From the NCBI GenBank assembly GCA_017995875.1, contig JAGOIB010000136.1, positions 1 through 5,785 on the forward strand: a stretch of 5,785 bases of DNA. Reading direction: 5' to 3'. This document shows, in pieces, positions 1 through 5,783 of this stretch; within the stretch, counting starts at the first letter, position 1; each line of letters starts with the position of its first letter. Below the pieces are notes generated by a model. That model was not told where the DNA came from. It saw only the letters and a list, made by a program, of their open reading frames with translations, and searched no databases. The position numbers and the translations under genes were made by a program. Source of the stretch: Saprospiraceae bacterium (GTDB lineage: Bacteria > Bacteroidota > Bacteroidia > Chitinophagales > Saprospiraceae).

Positions 1-19
1 ATGCAAAGATGGGGAAAAA

Positions 20-47
20 GCATAGAGCATAGGGCATAGAGCAGAGA
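20..47. repeat. Heptanucleotide tandem repeat, four units
   Basis: Four consecutive 7-base units read GCATAGA, GCATAGG, GCATAGA and GCAGAGA, the last two bases-level variants of the first. The tract is noncoding and sits far downstream of the Lcl_C/DUF1566 gene. Simple GCATAGA-like tracts look familiar from Bacteroidota intergenic DNA, but that is recollection, not a search result. No function is evident. The tract could vary in length between strains, but it is too far from any start codon in this window for phase variation of a visible gene. Confidence 0.75.
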
Positions 48-48
48 G

Positions 49-221
49 TCTGTCCGGAGACAGAATTTACTTTGATTCAATACGGAATAGCCAATAACCA
101 ATATCCAGGTTAGAAGTTATGTCAGGAGACAGATTCTGCTATGATTTGAATAAAGAATAAAAAACAAGGAATATAGAAGTGATGTCAGGAGACAGATAAA
201 AAAATAATTGTCAGGGACACA
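49..221. repeat. Cluster of four short palindromic TGTC...GACA repeats in degenerate tandem units
   Basis: Four copies of a small palindrome occur at 49-64 (TCTGTCCGGAGACAGA), 119-134 and 182-197 (both ATGTCAGGAGACAGAT) and 208-221 (TTGTCAGGGACACA). Copies two and three belong to a longer match: 112-134 and 175-197 agree at 22 of 23 bases, 63 bp apart. The AT-rich spacers between them (GAATA/CAATA-like words) are loosely alike, so the block looks like decayed tandem units of about 63-69 bp. Each copy could form a small hairpin with a 4-6 bp stem. They resemble REP-like or insertion-sequence-end palindromes, but no transposase is present. This block, the heptamer tract and the terminator candidate are all that is visible in the gene-free stretch 1-272. 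Confidence 0.7.
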
Positions 222-234
222 TTTTAAACATGTG
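198..234 (-). terminator. Possible weak intrinsic terminator after the Lcl_C/DUF1566 gene
   Basis: On the minus strand, about 40 nt after the stop codon, CACAT-GTTTAAA-ATGTG (218-234) can form a 5-bp stem. It is followed by the small dyad TGTC-CCT-GACA (209-219) and then ATT and a run of A/T ending in seven T's (198-204). The two stems overlap, so only one can form at a time, and both are short. The second one is also the fourth copy of the local palindromic repeat, so it may merely be repeat DNA that happens to lie before a T tract. Confidence 0.33.
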
Positions 235-272
235 CGATTGTCAAACAAAAATTAAAAAATCAAGTCTTGTGT

Positions 273-1373
273 TTAAAAAGAGCGTACTGCACGAACATGA
301 TTAAGAATATCCTTGTGACCATTACATTGAAAACCACTGGCATTAAACATCTGGTCCCAGGCATCCGAATTGCTAAACTCACTGGATGACCAATAATTAC
401 CGGTGCTGAAACCTCCAATAGCCTCTCTGTTTAAATAAAGTTTATTTAACTCATCCTTGCTGGGCAAATACCAGTCATTAAATCCTCCTAAAACCAGGTC
501 AGAACATTTTTTTGCCGCATGCCCAACTTCAGCACATCCATTGACAATGTCAATGGTGTTTTGATTTCCAGTGCCAAGCACAATACCATCACCGCCTTGT
601 ATACCAACACCGGCACAACCCCAGGCTGAACCAGGAGATTGATCCACAGGTGTGGCGATTAAACCATGGAGTTGTCCGGCTATATACCCCGGATCACCGG
701 GCTGCAATAAATAAGCAACAATACCACCGCCATAAACATCTCCTATTGCAGGAGCCGATGGCATACCTATCATATTGGTCCAGGAACTTCCGTTGTGAAC
801 CTGAAGTTCTCCACTCAAACCACAATTGGTACACCAAATCACAAGTCCCGCAACCGGTGAGGCAATTCCATTTCTGGCAGTGCTGGTCATACGGGGAGGC
901 AAAAACCCTTGTGAACTGGAATTCACTTCAAGTGCAGCAGAAATTTCAGGACCTATAATGCCTATGCTAACATTTCCCGTAAAATTCGCACTACCCTCAA
1001 CGGACAATTTCCTTACAGGACTTGTGGTTCCGATACCTACATTTCCTCCTGAGGGCTGGAAACTCAGGGGATCAGATTCACTGCTATTGTAACCGGATTG
1101 AATCCACCCGGAATATGGAAATGCGACCATTTTACCAATGTCAACACCTTCCAAAGCACCCACACCGATTCGGATAATTCCAGTTGACATTGCACCTGGA
1201 ATGGTTGGTCCTGCTGCTGTTCCTGTTACATCCAATTTGGTTGCAGGAGTTGTATTACCAATACCTACTCTTTGAGCATGTAACATGGAATTCATCAACA
1301 AAACCATACTGACAAAAATGAATTCTCTCATACACGTTATGCACTTTAGTTCCCGGCGTGTGTGGCTTGGCAT
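273..1373 (-). CDS. Secreted protein with VGIGTTSP-type repeats and C-terminal Lcl_C/DUF1566 domain
   Basis: This is a 366-residue exported protein, probably a surface or adhesin-like protein; its ligand is unknown. A hydrophobic signal segment (about residues 17-33) ends in HAQ. Two 'VGIGxTxPxxKLxV' motifs follow, at about 36-49 and 112-125, as in Bacteroidota and phage tail-fibre-like proteins. Next come the 'GFLPPRMT' segment (156-163) and a CTNC pair (181-184). An Lcl_C/DUF1566 domain fills about 212-366, with GGFNDWYLPSKDELNKLY (296-313), NYWSSSE (326-332) and the terminal VRAVRSF. There is no type IX secretion tail. The start is uncertain: ATG 1373 has a good Shine-Dalgarno-like AAGGTGAT and puts the upstream motif at the same distance as in the other motif-bearing gene, whereas ATG 1331 gives a more typical 20-residue signal peptide. 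An upstream TTG at 1445 is unlikely because it lies next to the predicted promoter. The domain is known from the Legionella collagen-like adhesin; an adhesive role here is inference. Confidence 0.88.
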   Translation of the reverse strand: MPSHTRRELKCITCMREFIFVSMVLLMNSMLHAQRVGIGNTTPATKLDVTGTAAGPTIPGAMSTGIIRIGVGALEGVDIGKMVAFPYSGWIQSGYNSSESDPLSFQPSGGNVGIGTTSPVRKLSVEGSANFTGNVSIGIIGPEISAALEVNSSSQGFLPPRMTSTARNGIASPVAGLVIWCTNCGLSGELQVHNGSSWTNMIGMPSAPAIGDVYGGGIVAYLLQPGDPGYIAGQLHGLIATPVDQSPGSAWGCAGVGIQGGDGIVLGTGNQNTIDIVNGCAEVGHAAKKCSDLVLGGFNDWYLPSKDELNKLYLNREAIGGFSTGNYWSSSEFSNSDAWDQMFNASGFQCNGHKDILNHVRAVRSF

Positions 1374-1376
1374 GAT

Positions 1377-1384
1377 ATCACCTT
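1377..1384 (-). promoter_or_regulatory. Shine-Dalgarno-like site supporting the start at 1373
   Basis: The minus strand reads AAGGTGAT, then ATC, then ATG. GGTGAT can pair with the 3' end of 16S rRNA, and the spacing is short but workable. Bacteroidota rely little on such sites and the other three genes here lack one, so it is only moderate support for choosing the ATG at 1373 over the one at 1331. Confidence 0.4.
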
Positions 1385-1432
1385 GAAAGATGCAGTTTAA
1401 CACCCACCACTTATAAACATTCACCCGTTGCA

Positions 1433-1440
1433 CAAAAGTG
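1433..1440 (-). promoter_or_regulatory. Candidate Bacteroidota -7 promoter element for the Lcl_C/DUF1566 gene
   Basis: CACTTTTG on the minus strand matches the Bacteroidota -7 consensus TAnnTTTG at all but the first defined base. It begins exactly 22 nt after the conserved upstream motif, the same spacing as a similar element before the gene at 5242-5667. No clear -33 TTG box precedes it; the end of the conserved motif occupies roughly that place, as expected for a promoter that depends on an activator. Confidence 0.4.
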
Positions 1441-1457
1441 TACAAAAAGGGATGAAG

Positions 1458-1484
1458 GGTATATACCGAGAATGGGGGATGCTA
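1458..1484 (-). promoter_or_regulatory. Conserved upstream motif, copy A (putative operator)
   Basis: On the minus strand the copy reads TAGCATC, then C, then CCCATTCTCGGTAT, then ATACC. It matches the copy at 5757-5783 at 24 of 27 bases, and at 21 of 22 over the core (1463-1484). It lies in the 50-odd bases after the response-regulator stop codon and 84 nt before the ATG at 1373, so the Lcl_C gene probably has its own promoter. Identity, orientation and spacing are observed. Binding by the neighbouring response regulator is inferred. Confidence 0.6.
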
Positions 1485-1495
1485 CCTACCCGGAC

Positions 1496-2134
1496 TTAAA
1501 TAAGTTTTTCCTTCATGGCCTTGGAAACGGCCTCTGTTTGTGAATTGACATGGAGTTTTTCGTAAATTTTCTTGATGTGTGTTTTAACAGTTTCTGTGCT
1601 GATTTGCAGGGAGGCACCGATCATTTTATAACTGTTCCCATCCACCAGTGACTCAAGGATTTCCTTTTCCCGGGGAGTGAGTTGATATTCATTACTGGCA
1701 GCAGCGATTTTCTTACCTGACAATAACATCAACACCCTACTGGCAATGGACGGTGTAAGAGGGGCTCCGCCTTTGAGTACTTCATCAATAGCACCAAATA
1801 ATTGCGGTGGTGTTGAATGTTTCAGCAGGTAACCATTGGCTCCTCGACAGATCGCTTCAAAAATATGTTGATTGTCTTCAAAGACAGTAAGCATGATGAC
1901 CTTGACTTCACTGGAAAAGCTGCGGATGATATCCAGGCCTTTAAGCCCATTGACGCCGGGCATCTGAATATCCATAAGCACCACATCCGGATGCAGGACT
2001 TTTATTTCCGCCTCCACATCATTACAGTTTTGAAAATCGCCGGCCACTTCAAAAGAAGGATTAGCCGTCAGTAAGCGAATCAAACTTTCCCGGAATACCT
2101 GGTTGTCTTCATAGATCACAACTTTCGTCTTCAT
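1496..2134 (-). CDS. NarL/LuxR-family two-component response regulator
   Basis: A 212-residue DNA-binding response regulator, cytoplasmic, expected to be phosphorylated by the kinase encoded just upstream. The receiver domain covers about residues 3-120. It has the acidic pair E9-D10, the phospho-acceptor D55 in VVLMDIQMPG, the switch residue T83 in MLTVFED and the conserved K105 in GYLLK, so all key residues are present. A linker of about 25 residues leads to a LuxR-type helix-turn-helix (about 150-212) with LTPREKEIL and the recognition region STETVKTHIKKIYEKL. Length is normal for the family. The start lies 19 nt after the kinase stop codon, with an A-rich leader and no Shine-Dalgarno sequence, so the two genes are almost certainly co-transcribed. 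A natural candidate target is the 22-bp motif found at 1463-1484 and 5762-5783; the target and the sensed signal are not known from sequence. Confidence 0.95.
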   Translation of the reverse strand: MKTKVVIYEDNQVFRESLIRLLTANPSFEVAGDFQNCNDVEAEIKVLHPDVVLMDIQMPGVNGLKGLDIIRSFSSEVKVIMLTVFEDNQHIFEAICRGANGYLLKHSTPPQLFGAIDEVLKGGAPLTPSIASRVLMLLSGKKIAAASNEYQLTPREKEILESLVDGNSYKMIGASLQISTETVKTHIKKIYEKLHVNSQTEAVSKAMKEKLI

Positions 2135-2153
2135 TATTATACTTTTTCAGTCA

Positions 2154-5100
2154 TTAGACAGGAATATGTATTTCATATTTAACACCCTTTCCCAGGCTGC
2201 TTTCCCGAGTTACCGTAGCGCCGATCTGGATCATTCTTGTGTTTATGTTTTTTAACCCGTTTCCATAGTTCACATTTTCCTCATCCATACCCTTGCCATC
2301 ATCCTTTGCAACAATGACAATTTCTCCCCTTTGTTTTGAAATGTCAAAATAAAAATGTTGGCATTCGGCATACTTCGCAACATTGTTGATGATTTCTTTT
2401 AACGTGAGATACAACTCCTTCCGATGGCTCAATTCAAACTTTATGTTTTTGAGATCGACCGCAGCTGAATAATGTACTTCAATATCCTGGCTTTCCAACA
2501 CTTCAGCCATAAATTGCTTCAAGCGTATCATCATGTCATGTAAGCTGTCATGCGCGGGGTTGATACTCCATACGATATCACTCATGGATTGCATCATGGA
2601 ATCTGATTTGTCTCTGATTTGCTGTAACAAGGAAGAAAGTTCCTTATTCTCTTCGGACATGCCTGAAGCGATAACGCTGAAAATTTTTATACCACTCAAG
2701 GTGGATCCTATATCGTCATGCAAGTCTCTTGCGATCTGGTTTCGCAATCGTATTTCTGCTTCACGCTTTTGTTTTCTCAATTTCAGCAATAAAACTACTG
2801 CACCGGTAATAATAGCAGCCATAGCCGTTAAAAACCAACCACTCTTCCAGAATGGCTGCATGATGGTGATCTCCGGTGCGTGCACTTCATTGCTCCAGAG
2901 GCCTGCGTCATTAACTGCCTTTACAGTGAAATGATACGTTCCCGGTGAAATACGGCCGAAGCTTATAGATGTTCTGTTCCCCAAAAGCTGCCACTCTTTG
3001 CTGATTTCCGGAATCCTATACCAATAGAGTATTCCTTGAGGATTATCATAATCAAGTCCGGTAAAATCAAAGGTCAGAAAATTATCATCATACTTAATTC
3101 TGATATCATCTGATAACCACCAATTCAGATCATGATCTCTGGCCTTGATCGTATTGAGATAAAGTTTTGGGGTTGTTGATTTAAATAGGAACTCATCCAT
3201 TTCTATCTGGAACAACTTACCTTCATATGTGCAGAATATTTCCTTTCCATCTCGCAGAAAATATGCCGGTTGCTCACCAGAAAAAGAATTTGACAAAATG
3301 GTTTTAGAAAGCTGTTTAGTTCTGGGTTCAAACAAGAGGAAATGATCAAGTGTCTGAATCCAAAGTCGATGTAATCCATCTTCCGTAACCGATTGAACTC
3401 TGTTCGTTTTGGCAACCGATATTACATTAATAGGCATGAGTGTTTTTTCCCGGGGATCAAAAATAAGGACGCCGTTAAAGTCAGTGGCGATAGCAAAATT
3501 ACCGTTAGCCAGAGGAGTTATTGCATGAAAAACCGGGCTGGTACCACCCTGCTCATCCCCTTCAAGTTTCCAGGGAATAAACGTCAATGATTCAGTGAGA
3601 GGATGGTAATAACATAAACCCACATTCCTGATCCCCATTATGATCGTATCATTTTTGTAGAGAGCAATTTGATTGATCATCATACTATCAGGAAATTGTC
3701 GATACCGGACAGCCATAGTCTGTGTATTGATGACTGCAAGTGTGCTTGTATTCGTTCTGCCTTTCACCAGGATCAGGGAATCCCCAACAGGAAAAATTTT
3801 TACCGGCATAAATGGATAGGAAGTTGGGATAAGCTTCCGGAAATTAAATTCAGGGTCAGTATCACCAAATTGATTCCACTCTACAAGTTTAAGACCTTGC
3901 GGGGTAGCGACCCAAAATGTATTGTCCTCATTAATACTGATGTCCGCGATCATCTGGAATTCCGCATTATGCACCTTTGGTAAACGCAGGACTTCATTCA
4001 GTTTCATTACGTTCCGGCTCTCCAGGTTAACCCCATACAAACCAAAGTAAGTGCCGATCAAAATATAATCCGGTGTAAGAAAACGCATGATCAAAGCATC
4101 CTCAATAGGACTTTCCGGATTTGATTTCAATTCAAGTACCGGGCTTTTGCTTGCCAGGTAATGAAGGGCCCGGTTACTTTTTACCCAAATATTTTTTCCG
4201 CGATCTGATGCAATGACAAAATCACTTCCTATCAAGCCATTGGCATAATCTGCTTCCCGGGGGATATGTGAAATGGTCCGCGTGTCCTGGTGGTAAATAT
4301 TGATTCCCTTATTCGTCGAAGCCATCCAAATGTTCCCATCCTTGTCTTCAACCATGGTAGAATTAAATAATTCCAGTAGATAATTCTTCTTTGTATACTC
4401 CCGGGTATAATAGCTTTCAAACAGGCCGGATCGGGTATCCAGTTTCATTACACCTTTATGCCAGGTATTAATCCACAACTGTTCATGACTATCCATAAAC
4501 ATAGTGGCTGCAAAAATTCTTTCTCCGGGCTTTGCAAAAGCTGGAACTGGTAGCGTATAGTCTTGAAATTCACCGGAACGTAGATTGAACCTCCTGACCT
4601 TCGCATCAGCACCTATCCAAAGGTCATCGCCATCGCCGCTTTGAAGAGAATAAATTTCACCTGTTTTGAAGCCGGCATTAATCTTTTCCCATCGGTTTGA
4701 TTCCGAATAGAACATATACACCTCCAAACGACATTGAACGATAAAGGTCGTATCACTTACCTGGTGGATATACATGGGATATGAATCCTCCCCGAGGTAA
4801 AACAATTCAAAGTCCCTTTTCACCGGATCATATCTGCATAGCCCCTTCTTGACACCTACCCATAAAAGTTGCTCCCTATCTTCATAAATGCAGGTTACAA
4901 GTTCCCGGTTAAGGCCCTTCTCAGGATCTACACTCGTCTGTAGTGTATAATTGATACCATCGAAACGATACAGGCCTTCTACTGTACCCAGCCAGAGATA
5001 ACCAAGGTGATCCTCCAACATCCTTTCGATATTGGGTAAATCCTTTGGTAATGGAAACTGCTTGAAAGGATAGGATTGGAATTGCGCAACAGATGGAGTT

Positions 5101-5168
5101 GTTGAAAAGCTAAGTAGCAGTTGAGCTAACAGGATGGTGATATAAAAGGTGCCCCCTTTTGTTGGCAT
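2154..5168 (-). CDS. Periplasmic beta-propeller/Y_Y_Y sensor histidine kinase (HisKA_3 type, non-hybrid)
   Basis: A 1004-residue inner-membrane kinase that should sense a periplasmic signal and phosphorylate the adjacent response regulator. Residues 1-28 are a signal peptide ending SVA. Residues about 30-660 carry repeated Reg_prop-like strands, for example GYLWLGTVEGLYRFD (56-70), LLWVGVKKGLCRYD (101-114), LWINTWHKGVMKLD (231-244), NIWMASTNKGINIY (279-292) and FWVATPQGLKLV (418-429), enough for two propellers. A Y_Y_Y domain follows (about 695-768), then a single membrane helix (778-796) and a basic KLRKQKR stop. The phospho-accepting H817 lies in ARDLHDDIGSTLSGI. The ATPase domain has E925 and N929 (N box), DDGKGMD (956-962), GNGL (969-972) and GKG (993-995), so it appears catalytically intact. 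Unlike Bacteroides hybrid systems it has no fused receiver or AraC domain, and no SusC/SusD or glycoside hydrolase gene is nearby, so carbohydrate sensing is not supported. The only early ATG fixes the start; the gene begins 73 nt after the small secreted gene. Confidence 0.95.
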   Translation of the reverse strand: MPTKGGTFYITILLAQLLLSFSTTPSVAQFQSYPFKQFPLPKDLPNIERMLEDHLGYLWLGTVEGLYRFDGINYTLQTSVDPEKGLNRELVTCIYEDREQLLWVGVKKGLCRYDPVKRDFELFYLGEDSYPMYIHQVSDTTFIVQCRLEVYMFYSESNRWEKINAGFKTGEIYSLQSGDGDDLWIGADAKVRRFNLRSGEFQDYTLPVPAFAKPGERIFAATMFMDSHEQLWINTWHKGVMKLDTRSGLFESYYTREYTKKNYLLELFNSTMVEDKDGNIWMASTNKGINIYHQDTRTISHIPREADYANGLIGSDFVIASDRGKNIWVKSNRALHYLASKSPVLELKSNPESPIEDALIMRFLTPDYILIGTYFGLYGVNLESRNVMKLNEVLRLPKVHNAEFQMIADISINEDNTFWVATPQGLKLVEWNQFGDTDPEFNFRKLIPTSYPFMPVKIFPVGDSLILVKGRTNTSTLAVINTQTMAVRYRQFPDSMMINQIALYKNDTIIMGIRNVGLCYYHPLTESLTFIPWKLEGDEQGGTSPVFHAITPLANGNFAIATDFNGVLIFDPREKTLMPINVISVAKTNRVQSVTEDGLHRLWIQTLDHFLLFEPRTKQLSKTILSNSFSGEQPAYFLRDGKEIFCTYEGKLFQIEMDEFLFKSTTPKLYLNTIKARDHDLNWWLSDDIRIKYDDNFLTFDFTGLDYDNPQGILYWYRIPEISKEWQLLGNRTSISFGRISPGTYHFTVKAVNDAGLWSNEVHAPEITIMQPFWKSGWFLTAMAAIITGAVVLLLKLRKQKREAEIRLRNQIARDLHDDIGSTLSGIKIFSVIASGMSEENKELSSLLQQIRDKSDSMMQSMSDIVWSINPAHDSLHDMMIRLKQFMAEVLESQDIEVHYSAAVDLKNIKFELSHRKELYLTLKEIINNVAKYAECQHFYFDISKQRGEIVIVAKDDGKGMDEENVNYGNGLKNINTRMIQIGATVTRESSLGKGVKYEIHIPV

Positions 5169-5208
5169 GTAGGTTTGCGTCTGTTTTCTTTATTTCCTTT
5201 AAAAGTAA

Positions 5209-5243
5209 GAAGGATAAACCTGGAATACAGGAATTAATCCTTC
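5209..5243 (-). terminator. Hairpin directly after the small secreted gene, possible partial terminator or attenuator
   Basis: On the minus strand GAAGGAT and ATCCTTC form a 7-bp outer stem, and CCTG and CAGG a 4-bp inner stem, separated by an AT internal loop and closed by TATTC. The structure starts within the TGA stop codon of the gene at 5242-5667 and is followed by TTACTTTTAAAGG, a poor T tract. It lies about 40 nt before the kinase start. It could be a leaky terminator, an mRNA-stabilising structure or a processing site; a full stop of transcription is less likely, since no clear promoter is visible before the kinase. Confidence 0.45.
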
Positions 5244-5667
5244 AATGAGACTTGTCAGCCATATATTCTGTGACCACAGAAAGTGTACTCTCCACACGAA
5301 GGAGTCTACCTGCACCAGGCAATTTTGCCGCAGTAAGGCCTTCTATATTCCCTGTGACCATTAGCGTAGCATCTTCTCCAATCATTAAGAGGGTATTGGA
5401 ATGCATCATCAGTGAATTGATTTCAATTTCACCAGACTTGATTTCCGGAAAGGCAAGCGTTGAAGTCGAAACGTCTGGTATGATCACATCCGAAAACTCA
5501 TCCGGCAAACTTGTCGTACTCCAGTTTTGTGGACAATACCAATCATTCTTCATGCCAGGAGTGCCTCCCTTCCAGGTAATAGACTTCTGCGAAAACCCGC
5601 TAAAGGCGATTAGAATACCTAACAAGGTAAGTATCCATTGTGCTTTTGGTAAGTTGGTAGATTTCAT
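5242..5667 (-). CDS. Small secreted beta-rich protein, short form of a Bacteroidota surface-protein family
   Basis: A 141-residue hypothetical exported protein. Residues 1-26 form a signal peptide (charged MKSTNLPK start, hydrophobic ILTLLGILIAF core, end GFSQ). The mature part has the pattern ITWKGG...NDWYCPQNWS...LPDEFSDVIIPD (30-65), then short strands such as IEINSLMMHSNTLLMIG (81-97) and ATLMVTG (100-106). This order is typical of the first module of large Bacteroidota surface proteins, where a beta-helix or sorting domain usually follows. Here the protein ends soon after, with no type IX sorting signal, so it is either a genuine short form or a truncated relative. It is the first gene before the kinase and may be co-transcribed with it; a link to signal sensing is a guess. 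The ATG has an A-rich leader. A 160-codon frame on the opposite strand covers the same DNA but lacks any recognisable feature. Confidence 0.82.
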   Translation of the reverse strand: MKSTNLPKAQWILTLLGILIAFSGFSQKSITWKGGTPGMKNDWYCPQNWSTTSLPDEFSDVIIPDVSTSTLAFPEIKSGEIEINSLMMHSNTLLMIGEDATLMVTGNIEGLTAAKLPGAGRLLRVESTLSVVTEYMADKSH

Positions 5668-5698
5668 GTCTTTGTTATTTTTTGGCTTTTTGACACTT

Positions 5699-5708
5699 TT
5701 GATATCAA
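5699..5708. promoter_or_regulatory. Perfect 10-bp palindrome in the leader of the small secreted gene
   Basis: TTGATATCAA lies about 30 nt before the ATG at 5667. Its 8-base centre TGATATCA recurs at 1373-1380, overlapping the proposed start of the Lcl_C gene. The distance from the conserved motif differs between the two (about 55 and 83 nt), so coincidence is quite possible. Confidence 0.2.
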
Positions 5709-5731
5709 GGACCCTATGCTGTCCAGTGATG

Positions 5732-5739
5732 TAAAATTG
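5732..5739 (-). promoter_or_regulatory. Candidate -7 promoter element for the small secreted gene
   Basis: CAATTTTA on the minus strand partly matches the Bacteroidota -7 consensus TAnnTTTG (A and TTT retained). Alone it would be unconvincing. It begins exactly 22 nt after the conserved motif, as does CACTTTTG at 1433-1440, which is why it is listed. The predicted leader would be about 55-60 nt long. Confidence 0.33.
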
Positions 5740-5756
5740 CGGCTATTGAAAGGTCT

Positions 5757-5783
5757 GGAAAATACCGAGAATGGGTGATGCTA
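5757..5783 (-). promoter_or_regulatory. Conserved upstream motif, copy B (putative operator)
   Basis: On the minus strand the copy reads TAGCATC, then A, then CCCATTCTCGGTAT, then TTTCC. It matches copy A (1458-1484) at 24 of 27 bases and in the same orientation. It lies 89 nt before the ATG at 5667, close to the 84 nt seen for copy A with the start at 1373. The window ends two bases beyond it, so a longer match or further copies upstream cannot be judged. Confidence 0.6.

Noticed and set aside
49..221. CRISPR array
   Set aside because: The repeats are only about 16 bp, their spacing is irregular (about 70, 63 and 25 bp), the spacers resemble one another, and no cas gene is present.
273..420. 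Variable region of a diversity-generating retroelement in the Lcl_C/DUF1566 gene
   Set aside because: Some DUF1566-like or lectin-fold proteins are reported as such targets, but no reverse transcriptase, template repeat or second copy of the 3' end is present in this window.
650..1092. Two plus-strand frames of 102 and 88 codons opposite the Lcl_C/DUF1566 gene
   Set aside because: They are antisense shadows of a well-supported gene, with low-complexity, non-protein-like sequence and no leader.
1340..1373. Lipoprotein signal in the Lcl_C/DUF1566 gene
   Set aside because: The cysteines in KCITC precede the hydrophobic stretch instead of following it, so no proper lipobox exists.
1446..1495. 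Intrinsic terminator after the response-regulator gene
   Set aside because: GGGTA and TACCC could pair, but the loop would be more than 20 nt and no T tract follows directly. The region is better explained by the conserved motif.
1817..2074. Plus-strand frame of 85 codons inside the response-regulator gene
   Set aside because: It lies wholly opposite the intact receiver domain and has no recognisable feature.
2533..4420. Several short frames on both strands within the kinase gene
   Set aside because: The kinase frame is continuous, with domains throughout; the others are out-of-frame or antisense by-products.
2154..5168. Hybrid two-component regulator controlling a polysaccharide-utilisation locus
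   Set aside because: The protein ends at the ATPase domain with no receiver or AraC domain, and no SusC, SusD or carbohydrate-active enzyme gene is in view.
5252..5734. Plus-strand open frame of 160 codons opposite the small secreted gene
   Set aside because: It is longer than the minus-strand gene but shows no signal peptide, domain or family pattern. The minus-strand frame has a clear signal peptide and a recognisable Bacteroidota surface-protein pattern, and fits the gene direction.
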